From the NCBI RefSeq assembly GCF_009389715.1, contig NW_024067782.1, positions 124,001-188,000 of the forward strand: a stretch of DNA of 64,000 nucleotides, in the 5' to 3' direction. This stretch comes from Phoenix dactylifera (Eukaryota > Streptophyta > Magnoliopsida > Arecales > Arecaceae). The first letter of the stretch is position 1. Each line of letters opens with the position of its first letter. The notes beneath the pieces were generated by a model. It made no database searches and was not told where the DNA came from. It saw nothing but the letters and a program-made list of their open reading frames with translations. This document shows positions 11,901-24,231 of the stretch, one piece after another. Made by a program: the position numbers and the translations under genes.

Positions 11901-14790
11901 AAGACATCAGTAAAAGGGAAGCAAGGTGTATTGGGGCCCACATCCCTTTAGGAGAGATGATAGAAGAACATCTACCCATTCTCTTCTCATGTAATAAAAG
12001 GAGCATCCATTTCTCCTTGCTCCTTGGGCACCTAAACAGTAGAAGAGACTCAAAGAATTGAAGAGAATCACGTGTGCGTGCAAACAAAAAAAAAGAAAAG
12101 AAAGAAAAGTAAAGGAACAGAGGTAATTGTCCTCCCAAGCCTGTCATCCACTTGTCTCACATCAGGATATCAAAGAAGATTTAAGGCAGACAGCCCTCCC
12201 AAGTCCCAACTCCCAAATCATCTGTCCACTCCTACCATATCCAGGTATGCAAGAAATTTTCTTATTCCTCTAAGCTCCACTGTAGGATTTTTGCAGAATC
12301 CTATTATCCTTAGGATTAGTTCTCCTCGATCCTTTTTCCTTCAACTTCTGGCTGATTATCGTCAGCCCAAGGTTTGTCCGCTGCCTTTGGAGGGCCTCCA
12401 CATTCCTCACATGCAGATCTTCTTCACTTTGTCCAGAAATTTTCAGTTCTCAAGTCTAAAGTCAGGTCTCGACTCAGCCCAAGGCTTGTCCTCTGCCTTT
12501 GGAGGGTCTCCACGTTCCTCACTTGCAGAACTTCTGAACTCTGTCCACAAAGTATTGGTGTTCTCAAGTCTAACATTCAAGTCTTATAAACATTGTAAAT
12601 CGGCCATCAGAGAACTAGTCTAGACCACAAAAAGAAACACATACGGACAAGAATTTAAACACGGCATCCTTCATATTCTTATTAATAATTAAAAAGAAAA
12701 CTGAAGGGAATGGATTATATAGCTGGAACAAATTTATCCCCTCGCCCCTTCATCTATGGATAGTTTTTGGGGATTGCCCCTTGGTCGTATGAGCTTAATA
12801 TCTTTAAGCAATAAAGTAGATCTTCCTACAAGCAACTAGCCATATAGGTTTCATGGCAGGCCCCCATCTTGCCTAAACCTGGTTTCTGCATCAATTTCTA
12901 GAGGGCTAACATCATGTTGACAACTGGTTCTAAAATCTTCTCAATTCTTAGTGGAGTCTTCTCAACTATGAGTTCTGCTGCCATATTTTACAAGGACAAG
13001 GGCTCAGTGATGATGATGGTTACTAGCTAGAATAAAGATATTTCAAAGGAAAAGACATTGTAAAAATGCTTTAACTTCTGTTGTTGCACACTTCTAAGAG
13101 AAAAATATACAGACAATTAGAATTTGTTCGGCCCCAGTATACATATAATGCCCATAGCTACCATAACAACCATTGTTGATACATTTTCTTCATAATAGGT
13201 TAGAATTTCTTTTAAAAAAGGAATAGTGTAATGCAGGCAAAAAGTTTATGATTTCTAGCAAAGTGATTAAACCAAATTGGAATAAACTGAAGGAAGAAGC
13301 TGACATATCCCATAGGTAAGAGAAGCAGAATAAATAAGAGCAGCCATGTCATTTTAAAAGATTATTAACAAGATATATTCTTACTAAACCATAACCATAG
13401 CCATCTAGCCTTTTCCCACCTATCTAGGGCGAGCTTTATGGATCCTCATTTGCCAATCATTCATCAAGAAATATTCTCACTATCAACATCTAACAGCCAA
13501 TATATAGAACAAACCAAGTACCCATTATCATTTTATAACAATAACATTACCAACATAGGTAACATCAGAATTGACATAATCATAACCATTCCTTATTATC
13601 CGCATAAGCTCAGAATACATATCTAAAGAAAAAAGATATAAGATTAAAATGTATCATTCATATACAACAACAATCCATATTAATTTGCTCAAATCTCAAC
13701 CACACATCTGTCAAATCAAAAGGGAATATTCCATAGTCAACAGTTAGTCTTCCTTTTCAATTGTCATTTGTAGTTCATGTTTGTGTGCAATAAAAATCCT
13801 TCTCCTGGCAACATTCCTACAAAGGAAGTCATGTCTTCATAAGGATCCATGTCAACTTTAACCCGTCATTTTCTCTCAACCAATTCTCTCATTTTTGTTT
13901 GATTTAACAGAAAAAGAATGAAACAGTTGTCATTTTTTGTTCCCTAAGAGTATTCCCCTACCTCAAGCAATAGTGCCTGCGATCACCAATGATGTCAAGA
14001 GATAAGATATCTATGTATCCATATACACCTAGGAACATATAACTATCAACATATACATGTGGAGAGAGAGAGAGAGAGATGGAGCCAGTTCGAGCTCTTT
14101 AAACTAACCCTCAGTATCTACTTTAACTTCAGAAACTAAAGGGACAGCAACAAATTCTCTTTTTTATTTCTTTTTGCCTGTTGTGGAAAAATGGAGAGAG
14201 AAACTCTCTTTCTCTCTCTAGTTAGGTTTTCTCTGAATCTTTCGCTAAATAATACAGATTGATAGGAGAACTACCTTGTTCCAGTTTTTACCCACTGCAA
14301 CATCTATGTTAGTCTTGATTGACCAAAATCTCATCAATTACACTACCTATCACATCTCAGGAAGCGGCTTCCAGAAATAATGTTTCAGATCCTTCTCTAT
14401 TCGAAGAAATGGGGTCCCAATAGTACCTTGCATCAGATTTTCGTGAAATCAATACGAATGGAACAATTAAACAAATCTCCTAGCTAATAGCCAAAACCTT
14501 TTCAACACCAGCATCCAAAAATTAAGCCATGATTTGTCGATGGATGATATGATCAAGCGACATATGAAGAATTTGTTGAAATTAAAAGTAGATGAGGAAT
14601 AAAATTTATTTATTTTTTTTGTTTTCGGATTAGAAAAGACCTCTTTGGCGTGGTGGATGCACTCGAGGTAGTCCTCGCGGAGGAGGGCGCAGTCCCTGGG
14701 CTCGCGGCAGCCGGATATGCACTCGCTGAAGTCCGCCCAGAAGTCGTAGCACCGCCCCTTGTTCCCCGTTATCCCCCACCCCGACGCCAT
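8939..14790 (-). CDS. NDUFS5: NADH dehydrogenase iron-sulfur protein 5 (complex I 15 kDa subunit)
   Basis: An accessory subunit of mitochondrial respiratory complex I, facing the intermembrane space. It has two exons on the minus strand: exon 1 at 14641-14790 (50 codons, from MASGWGITGNKGRCYDFW) and exon 2 at 8939-9046 (35 codons plus TAG). Both junctions are canonical, with CAAAGAG before GT at 14640 and CAG before TTCCAACG. The spliced protein has 85 residues. It shows the twin CX9C arrangement of the CHCH fold, Cys14/Cys24 and Cys34/Cys44, plus Cys28. Such motifs are oxidised by the Mia40 import pathway. The C-terminal half is basic and helical (FQRRNRIYKEEQRQIRAAAR), then acidic, ending in HH. 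The plant family is about this size, so the gene looks complete. The single 5,594-bp intron is long and holds repeats. It lies head-to-head with the HIG1 gene about 3.1 kb away. Identification is firm. Confidence 0.95.
12363..12590. repeat. Imperfect tandem duplication (about 113 bp period) in the NDUFS5 intron
   Basis: The block beginning CAGCCCAAGG at about 12363 recurs at about 12476 with the same following landmarks (CTGCCTTTGGAGGG, TCCACATTCCTCAC, TTCTCAAGTCTAA). It makes the plus strand look open in two frames. No coding family is recognised. Confidence 0.7.
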
Positions 14791-14852
14791 CCCTCTCTCT
14801 CTCGTTCCGGCCCTCTACGGATCCAGTGGAGCGAGGAAGACTAAATGATGGG

Positions 14853-14933
14853 AAGCAAGCAATCTAAACCGTTGCTATGTGCCTGATATCTCGGCAAGCA
14901 ATCTAAACCGTTGCTATGTGCCGATATCTCGGC
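14853..14933. repeat. Direct repeat upstream of NDUFS5
   Basis: A unit of about 38 bp, starting GCAAGCAATCTAAACCGTTG and ending GATATCTCG, occurs twice in a row just upstream of the NDUFS5 5' UTR. The second copy has lost one base. Because of its position it doubles a stretch of the promoter-proximal region. Confidence 0.85.
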
Positions 14934-15677
14934 CTTTTTTTTTTCTTTCTTTTTTTTCTTTTTTGCATGAGCGTACTCGCAGCTGAAAGCGTAAAATAAT
15001 CAAAGTATAAAATATGTTCTAGTACCACCAGCACATACTCCAAAAACCCCATAAGACGGCTCTAAAATAATATGCAGCAAAAAAAGCGATCCAGTCTGCC
15101 GCACTGTTCGTCTCCATTCATTGCCATCTGATCTGGTGAACCAATATTAACTTGGCTAAGACACTATAAATTAGAATAAATTATTAAAAAATTCAAAATT
15201 TATATTTATTATACTTATACTGATAATTTATAAAATCTACGCTTACATTCAATTAAATTAACAGCAACAACGGTAATCTCATATAAAAAAACAAAATTAT
15301 TTCTGAATGAGAAAGAGGATATATACATTTTCTTATAATCTTAGGTGGTTGGTATATCATGTAAGGTTATTTTGATCAATTTTAATTTTTTTACATAATA
15401 TTTGAATTTTATTTAAAATTAATAGTTTGACTAACGTATTACTAAGTCATACATTAAAGTATTGGATATAAATAAATCTCAAAAGAATGGATATAGATTT
15501 TTCATATTATTGAATATAAGTATAATTTATTTTTAATTTAAAAAAATATAATTTATTTTATGATTTATAGTTTATTTTTTATTTTATATACAAATTTATT
15601 TGAATTACAAAATTAATTTATAATAATGTGGTTTTGAGCTGGGTGGTGTGAAAACTACTGATGGAATGCGAAAGATC
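14934..15677. other. AT-rich intergenic DNA
   Basis: Poly-T-rich and then strongly AT-rich sequence. No gene, RNA gene or element end is seen. Confidence 0.4.
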
Positions 15678-15680
15678 TAA

Positions 15681-16158
15681 GGGCTCGTTTGGTTTGCGGG
15701 AAGCTTTTCCCTTCCTAGGAATATGATATCTGGAAAACAAATTTCTAGGAAGAGGATGCCTAGGAAAGTACTTTTGGCATGTTTGGTTGACCATGGGAAA
15801 ATGACAAATTTCCAAAATGCTTATGTTTGGTTGGCCATCCACTTTCCTAAGAAAGTTATGTATAATTATTATGCCCTTAATAAAAATTAGGTCTTTAATG
15901 TCTCTTTAATGCTTCTTTAATGTTAAAGGGCCTTATTGGGAAAAAATAAAAATAAAGTGATTTCCGCCTCATGGGAAAGTAACTTTCCCATGTTTCTCAT
16001 GGGAAAGACTTTTTCATGAAATGTGGGAATCATATTCCCATGGGAATACAACTTTTCCATCTCTCTCCTTTAAAAACTCCAACCAAACAAGAGGCATCTC
16101 ATTATTTTTCCGTTGACCACATTTTTTCTCCTTCTTTTCTCGCAAACCAAACGAGCCC
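15681..16158. mobile_element. Tourist-type MITE (PIF/Harbinger superfamily)
   Basis: A 478-bp element. Its ends are perfect inverted repeats: GGGCTCGTTTGGTTTGCG on the left, and the reverse complement at 16141-16158. It is flanked on both sides by TAA (15678-15680 and 16159-16161), the three-base target-site duplication typical of PIF/Harbinger elements. The interior repeats TTCCCATGGGAA-like motifs and has no open reading frame for a transposase, so it is non-autonomous. Confidence 0.9.
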
Positions 16159-16161
16159 TAA

Positions 16162-17773
16162 GTTGTTGTTCATCTGATAGGACAAGCTCCTGTAGGCATT
16201 TTATGTGGCTGGCCATTTTTTTGTGATAAATCTGATGGCCCGAGTGAGATTGCATGATTAGCCAGCTCACGTGGAGGACTAGCATGAGGCATGTGTGGGA
16301 GAAGAATTGAGAGACTGTGGACGTATGAGAGGAATTGACTACTATCTGATGATCGTGACTTCCATTCTTAATTGAGAGACTAGGTGGCTGTGTACCCCTT
16401 CTAAGGTGGGTCATGCGTGGACATCTCTGAGCAAGTTCTTTAACATGGGGACCAAGCACTGAATCATGGACTAAATTCTTGTTGGATTTTGGACTCTCTT
16501 TTTAGTGCTTTGGGCTGGCTGTGATGTTCTCGAGTATCTCCTCCTCCGTTGTAACATGAATTCACAATCCAATTGATCTGAATAGAAGGCCACTTATTGC
16601 TTTATTCATGTGTAAGCGTGGGATGGGGGTGGTATCTTTGGCATGAAAGAAGAATTTTTTTTTTCTCACGAATTTATCATTGAATCACGAAGCAGTCACT
16701 TCGATATCTACTTAGATAGATACGGAGTTTGGAGTGCTTCGAGATACGTAGCCTTCCTTTTTTTTTTTTTGCTTGTTAGGGCTATCTATGTTGTGAGCAC
16801 TATCACAATGTAGCTCCATGGTTATATATATATATTCTTTTCTTTTAGCGGCTAGAATATCATAAATTCTGTCCAAAATTAGGGTGAGGGAGGGATGTTG
16901 AATCAACATCTTGACACCAATGCAACCATACTAGTTTACATCTTGTATTCCGATTTCTTCCTATTAGAAACATGAAGGGGAACAAGAGATGATAACAATG
17001 ACGACCTATGATGCATGTTTTGCATCGCAAAAAAGCTCTCCAACTTTTAATAGCCACCATATCATCCAATCATGAGGAAGGGCAACTGTTAAACAATCAA
17101 ATATAGTAAGCCATATATTGTATATGTTGCTTTTTTTTTTTTTTGTGCTGAAGCGGATGATTCATATAATTCGAGTATGGATACATCCAATAAAATCAGA
17201 AAATAACAAAACTCGGAGTGTCCTAGTCAGTTTCCCTTTTTCTATCCATAGAATATCTCTAAAATGACTGGCCAAATAAGAGGCCACCTAATTTGCAACT
17301 TCGTTAGCTTTTCTAATAACACACCATCACTTAGCATAGTCTAAATATTTTGAAGTAGGGATGCCCTCGACCGCCGCTGCCAGAGCCACCTGCATCCAAA
17401 ACTACGTGCTGGAAATAGAAAATTGAATTATCAGCAGACCGCCCCGTGCCCGTCGCAAAGGCAAGCATGCGAACGCCAGACGCGACTTCTGTGGATGGAT
17501 GTTGATGGGGCCGACGGATACGCTGCATTACCAACCATACGGATTGTCCACAACTAGACCACTCACTACAGCCCACGTGTCTCTCTCTTATTTACACGGA
17601 ACCGTGTCATCTAGGCACTGGAATTCTAAGTCCAAAGCCGAGCCCTTCCAATGTTCTACCCGCCCACGTTTTTCTTTTTTTTTGAAACACGCCGTCGGTC
17701 CAGGTTAACCGCATCACCACCGTCAAATCCACGCGGTTGGGAGACGCGCACGTTAGCCACCATCGCTCCAAAC
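16162..17773. other. Intergenic DNA between the MITE and the HIG1 promoter
   Basis: No gene is recognised. The last 400 bases become GC-richer toward the HIG1 promoter. Confidence 0.4.
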
Positions 17774-17781
17774 TATAAATA
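17774..17781 (+). promoter_or_regulatory. TATA box of the HIG1-domain gene
   Basis: TATAAATA lies 117 bases upstream of the ATG at 17898. A transcription start about 30 bases downstream would place the CT microsatellite in the 5' UTR. Confidence 0.65.
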
Positions 17782-17811
17782 GCTCGCCGAGCTTTCTTTT
17801 CCCTTGCCGTA

Positions 17812-17834
17812 TCTCTCTCTCTCTCTCTCTCTCT
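17812..17834 (+). repeat. (CT)n microsatellite in the 5' UTR of the HIG1 gene
   Basis: An uninterrupted CT tract between the TATA box and the start codon. Pyrimidine tracts at this place are common in plant 5' UTRs and can affect transcription. Confidence 0.8.
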
Positions 17835-17897
17835 TCTTTTCGTGTTTGGGCGAAAAAACAGAAAAGAAAAGGGAAACGACGCGAACCGGAACCAGCA

Positions 17898-20800
17898 ATG
17901 GCGGAGAGTCCGAGCACGTTGGAGTCCATGAGGAAGTGGGTCGTGGAGCACAAGCTGCGCACTGTAGGTAATTCTTCGGATCTCTCCCTTCCCCTTTTTC
18001 GGATTTCTTTTCGTTTAGTTTTTCGGAATTTGGTTGATCAGGGTTTCTGATTTGATTTCCTTTCTTTGGTGTTATGTGGGTCTTGTTTTGGGGGAAAAAG
18101 GATGCCTTTGGCTCAGCGGAATCGGGAGTTCGATCGCCTACAACTGGTCTCAACCTAACATGAAAACCAGCGTCAAGATCATCCACGCGAGGTTCGTCTT
18201 GGAAAAAAAACCCTTTTCCCCAAGGGAAACTATTTGTTATTCAATTTTTTAAAAATTTGTCCTGCTATGATCTAATGGCGATTATATTGTTGTTTTCTAG
18301 CGTGAAATATACGAAAAATTGTTGGGTTTCTGATGTCGAGGTCTGACGGGATCGCTAGATGCATTTCTCATTTGTTTTTCTAGGATTATTTTTATTAAGA
18401 AAATGGTTTTTGTTTTTTTTTTTGTGTGTGTGTGTGTGTGGTTCGAAGGTGGAGTTTTTTTTTGGGTCAGGGGTGGGGTGACGAGATCAGATTTTTGAGT
18501 ATTGATCGAATGATTAAATTTCAGAGTTATGTAGATGGTAGTTCAGCGCTTAGGTTAGTTCTTCTAAGATTAGATTATAATTTCCTTCGTGAAGCTTTCT
18601 AGTTAGAAGCAGTTTTCATACTTTGATGTTTAAGGGTTCCGGGATTAGTAACTCTTGGTTGCATCATTATAATTTAGCACAGGAAGGAGTTTTTAGTTAT
18701 GGAGGATGATGTAAAATACCTGCAGTCATGTTATGATGTGATGCTTGCAGTGAACTTGCAAGAAAAATAAGAAATTGATCACTACAAATAGAATTCTGTG
18801 CTTCAATTGACATTCTTAATTATAAAGGAAAAGAATTGATTCTAGGAGAACCGATGCTCTTTGGTTGTTACTTTTTTTAATAACATTTTTATGTTCTTCT
18901 CCAGTGCACTAACATTTGTTAGTGATAGTATTTGTAACTTTGGTCCATTTAGTCTTACAAGTCATTTGAACAATAGGGGTATCTTGGAGATACAAATAGC
19001 CCAATTATTATTCAGTTTCATTACTGTGTTGCATGCTGCGTGTGTCTGTCCATCTTTTTAGTTGGTACCTTCATCCTTTGCACTGTGGGAAATCATCTGA
19101 ACGATGGGGCATAACTCATGTTTGTCTTCCTACTTCTTTTCTGTGTTAATTACCACTTTAATAAGCAACAATATTAATTTTATCATTCCTTACTTTTTTT
19201 GCATGTGTCCTCTATCATTCCTTACTATGGTGCACGTGTCCTCTATCATTCCTTACTTTTTTTTTGCATTGGTGCCTCTCCTTTAAATATTGGTATAGGT
19301 TATAGCATTATGTTTCTAATTTGAACCTAAAAGCAACTAAATGCTAGATCAAAAGGATGCTATTATGGATGTAGCATCATTTACCACCAATGGATCTGCT
19401 AAACTTTTCTAAACCATGCCTTTGGTAATCTGAGCTATATCATAGCAATGCAAATGAGGAAGTTATCACTTGTTTTAACACTTCTAATATGATGGTAAAA
19501 CCTTCCTTTCCTGTTGTGCATGAGTCCAATCAATGTTTTAGGATTAATAATGCCCATGCTGTATGCCAAAGTATGAAGATTTAGGAATGCAAATGTTAAA
19601 TGGTCATATGAAATTAAAGCACTGGGTATCGAGTGCAAAGTCTTGCATATGTGGAAAAGTAGTGAAATCCTACAATCATTTGTCACGAGATATCCCCTAT
19701 TATGATTGAATATGCTTTTACTATAGGATCATGTATGTGACAAAATGATTTGGCCAAAAAGAATCTGTGAGGATATTACTGCATATTTTGAGATGAAAAC
19801 AGAGTTAGAGGTTTTTTTCATAGGGTTCATGAGCAACCACTTTGCCTCGGTTTGCAAGTGTATCTGAAAAGAGTAGACTATGTAGGTGTACATGAAATAA
19901 TGCTATAGTGATTATTTAAGTTGTCTAAAAACAGTCCATTTTGAGTGGAATGGATCAAAATTAACCAGTATCTAATATTGACCACAGTTTCAAAGTTTCT
20001 TCATTTTCAGCTAATATTTGCCATTTTGGGTGAAATGGAACAACTTTATCCCAAAAGCAATTCAAACTGTCCATAGTTCAGGAATTTCATCAGTTGTTTT
20101 GAACCATGTTTCTGATGTTAAAATCATATTCTAATATATCTAAAAGCACTTTAATGTTGGGATTCCAGGCATTTAAGAAACACATAGATCTATGGAGAAA
20201 TTGCTATCAGTATTGCAACTGTATGGAAGCTAAGAAAGATGTTGTAGACCTTAGAATTTGTGCAAGATCCCTTCAATATGTAAGGAATATATTTTGTAAC
20301 AAGTAGGATGCTTTTGCTATTATTTGTTAAGATTCTCATCAAAGAATGATCATCTTTATTTTTTCTGTTTTTCTAATCATTTTGCATTTTTATTTTTGAA
20401 ACCATTTTGATAAGTTGACTGGTAATGACCACCAAAATTATGTGACACACCCAAAAGTTCCATGCAATTCTATGTATTCTAAAATAATGTTATATATGTT
20501 TTCTCTTGAATTATTCTTTTTTTTTAATGAAACTATTGAGACTAGAATTGAAAATGCTGTAGTTAAATGTCTGAGATGAAACCTCATGCAGACGTTTGGA
20601 ACTTTGCATATGAGTTGTGAGGTTAGACTGCTGGAGTTTTACCAAATGTTTGCACCAAGATAATAAATTAGAGAACAATCCTGTACCAAAATCAACAAGG
20701 AAAGGCCCAGTCATGCACTTTTAATCTGTGTATGTACCATGAAAGCGCAAGCACAGCTAAAGTTTTGTTGCAGATATTCCTTAGTCCTTACTACAAGTGC

Positions 20801-23800
20801 TGATTTTTCAATTTTTACCTGTTTCATAGCAAGCAAAGATGCTTAAAGGGAGGAAGATAAATTAAAGCTAACTTGTTTTGATGTGAGGAATTCGTGTTAT
20901 TATATGGCTGATTAGGGCTATAGATGAGATCATTGAGGAAGAGAACAACTAAGAAGTCCAAGAAATAAAACATGGATGGAAGGAATTATTAGATGCAGAA
21001 GCATTATTCATTTGACTTGTTATGAAAGGAGAGCAAGCACAGTAGAGGCTGGGAGTGTAATTTGAACTAGGTTTTATTGAGTGGCAGACTTTACGCATTG
21101 GTGATATAATGTAGTATTGAAAACCTTGTCCCTGTGGAGCTAGTTGAGAAGGCAAATTGAACATGATGAAAAGAGAGCATTTTGTGTTCTAAAGGATTTT
21201 CATTTTCAGTTTGCTGCTTGTTTTCAAGAAGATGTGTCAGTTTTTACGTTTATGCTTTACAGTGGATTCATAACAATGGGTACAGCTATATTGTTTCTTT
21301 GTATTGCCTAGTTTCATAATTTGGTACTAGAAAAGAAAAAGATCTTTCATTGTAGGTTTTCTACTAAATTTAATCTTCCATTCATGGCCATGTGTTTTTG
21401 CTTTGAAGCTAAAGTCTGCACTTGTGCCTGCCTGCCCTTCAGACTAAGCAGGTTGAGCAAAGTTGGCTGTGCAAGCATGTTAGATCTAGGTCTAAGCTAG
21501 GCCTACCATCGGACTATCTGTTTTCTTCTTTACCTTTCCATCCTATGGTATGAAATGTATCGCTCACACAGATTTGCTTCTCATTGGAAGCTAGATAGGA
21601 ACCTTATGGCCTTTTGTATTAGTTGGTGTGTCTATGCACCTTTCTGTCTTCTAGAAAAAAATCCATTTAGGGGAACTATTTCTCGAAATCACCTATCTAT
21701 ACATCCAAGAGCACCCAAGAAGCCCATAATCATGCAACTAATTTCCTATTTAGTTTTTTAAATTTTTATTGAAAAACACAAAACAATCTTAACACTTTGT
21801 CTTTTATTTTTTCCTATTAATCCTTATAGGGCTACAAAGATGACCATTATTTTCGGCCTTTATACCATTTACCATTGCATCATTGATCTCATGCTGAAAT
21901 GGGCCAGGGTTGGCTTGGCTTTGGTCAAACCTTGGGCCGGTTTCAAGACTATTCTGGTCGGGCTTGAGCCTAAAAATAGCCCTTGGATAAATTTTGAGCC
22001 GGGCTCAGGTTAATGCTTGGCCCAACCTGAGTACGGAACTGGGCCGAGCCTGACCCAAATTCATTATTAGGATCTTTTTCCAATAGTCAGTTGGGTCAGG
22101 CCTAGGCATGTTGGACTAATCAAGCCAAAAATTTCGGGTCAATTAGGCTAATTCGGATTGGGCCTAGCCTTTCGGCCCAAATAGACCTATTTGAGCTGAG
22201 CCTGACTGGGCTTCATGTTGGGTTTGCTCTTGGGCCGGTATTTAAAAAAAAAATTAGGACTAAGCCCAGCACGGAGCTTGAAAAATTTTTCAGGGCAGCT
22301 CAGGCAGGTGTGTGGCCTAGCCTGGCTTGGCTCAATTCCAATCCTAGTCAAATTTAGAGAGGCAATTTCGATTAGGCATGTGAGTGGACTACACAATTTC
22401 TAGGCTAGCAAATATCCTTTCGGTCTTTTTTAGTTTTTTTGTTTAATTGTCTGATGGAATTAATCTATACAAAATTTGGTTTGAATCTTCTAGGCCAGAT
22501 TCATTGACAAATAAGGTGACAAACTGAGTTCAATTAGATTGGTTATACAGGTCATTGATGCATGATACAAAAGTCAGTGGGTTTATCTATACATGAAGCT
22601 CTGTGATATGTTTTCCACTGTATATAGTTTATTTTCTTTCAAGACGTCTCTGGCTTTGTGATGGGGTTATGGTTTGCAAACTCCAACCAATACTTAAAAT
22701 CTTTTGTGGACATAGACTTTGAAGCTAATATCATGACCTATGGACCTGATGAGATGACAATGGTAGTTACATTGCTTTTAGGATGTGCAAGAATTACATT
22801 AATGCATAGTTTGGCATCCAGGAAAGATATCATGGGCCATATTCTGGTCTATTTGAGGCAAGAAGAATATTGTCATACTTGAATTCCAGTTCTGCACAAT
22901 ATGCTTGATGCATCTAAATGCCTATGGTTCTGTTTTCAGATTAACGTTTTGGACTGGGCCTTGTGGAGAGTGAAACAGCTCAACTGTCCAGCATATAAGT
23001 TTGTTCTTTGGTATTATCACAGGCATGATATTTTAAGGGTTCCTCCCATTATTCCTTGCTTTGACATAGAAATCTCATGGGGAGGATCAAGGTCATATGA
23101 TTAGTTATGATCCCTAAACAGTTTCGAGTGAGTGATAGCTGGATTTGAGCAATAGATTTTTTGGTCTCTTTTTTCTTTTTTCGCATTTAATAAAAGTGAT
23201 AAGGGGATTCCAATACTCAAATGAGTTCATCAACCTCCCGTGGGCTGCTAAGTCATGGAGGCTGATTTTATTTGGAGAAATGAAACATATAGTCAGCATC
23301 CTAAGGCTGTAAATTTGGCCACAAACACCCTATATTTGCTATTGCAACGGAAGCCCATCTTTATATGCGCCTTTTAATCTCATATTAAGAAAATAAATTA
23401 TTATGCAAATGATTGAATGATTATAGCGTCTTCAACACATGATACATGTTATTCATTGAGCATTATCATTTGTTCAGCAAAGCTTTCTAAGATACAAGCT
23501 ATGCATCAGAGCCAATTCATTTCATTCAATTGTTGAGTCTGTGTACACCCACTGCTTTATAGCTGATTTCTATCGGCACTTGGGACTTACGGCTATTTAA
23601 GGTTCTTGATATCAATGGGAATGGAATGGTACAAGAAGATTTATGGTGCTCAAAGTTCAGTTTGTTCACATTGTTACTTGTAACCTTCAGCCCATGGGAT
23701 TCATGATTCATCCCATTAAAAGTATGATAAGTACTTGATTTTATTTTTCACCGAGTAAATTAGTATTCTCCCAGATGCGGCCTTCAGATGACATCACACG

Positions 23801-24231
23801 TTGGTTTCTTAAGGGGCCAGTGACATTTTGATCTGATTTCTCTTTCTGTGATTATTTTACTCTCTCTCTCTCTAACTGTAGCAAGTATGGAAGCTATGCT
23901 ATTCTAAACTGAACATGTAATTATAAAGCTTGAAAGCTGCATGATAAATTCTCAATTCTCAATTCTCAAATTAGGTAAAATATTCTGTCTGTTGAATCAT
24001 ATAAATTCTATTAAGATCTTGTCAAGGTCTTCTAGCATGTGTACCAATAATAAACTTTGGCCTCAACGTTCAGACTTACACCTGATAAATTTGTCTTGCA
24101 GGCTGCATGCTCAGGCTCTTACCCTGGCTGCCTTGGCTGGAGCTGCAGTGGTTGAGTACTATGACCATTCAAAAGAATCGAAGGTGGATAAATATGCAAA
24201 TCAATTCTTAGCACACCCGCAAAAAGATTGA
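17898..24231 (+). CDS. HIG1-domain (hypoxia-induced gene) inner-membrane protein
   Basis: Three exons: 17898-17967, 18101-18191 and 24102-24231. They join in phase to a 96-residue protein starting MAESPSTLESMRKWVVEHK. The family (yeast Rcf1, human HIGD, plant HIGD) sits in the mitochondrial inner membrane and stabilises complex III/IV supercomplexes. The HIG1 domain covers about residues 20-75 with two membrane segments, CLWLSGIGSSIAYNW (25-39) and LTLAALAGAAVVEYY (60-74). The connecting loop SVKIIHARLHAQ holds the conserved Arg54 and Gln58 region. The C terminus is charged (KESKVDKYANQFLAHPQKD). All splice sites are GT-AG. Intron 1 is only 133 bp, while intron 2 is 5,910 bp. Length and order match Arabidopsis HIGD proteins, so the gene appears intact. 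It is followed on the same strand by eL22 at 27.7 kb. Confidence 0.95.
21890..22350. repeat. Degenerate GGGCY/RGCCC-rich repeat inside HIG1 intron 2
   Basis: Words such as GGGCTTGAGCC, GGGCCGAGCCTG, GGCCCAA and AAGCCCAGC recur on both strands at irregular spacing. This looks like an old self-complementary low-complexity element. No target-site duplication or terminal repeat was found, so its class is open. Confidence 0.4.

Noticed and set aside
11899..12623. Frames of up to 183 codons in the NDUFS5 intron
   Set aside because: They run through an imperfect tandem repeat and T/C-rich DNA, with no recognisable protein and no conserved start.
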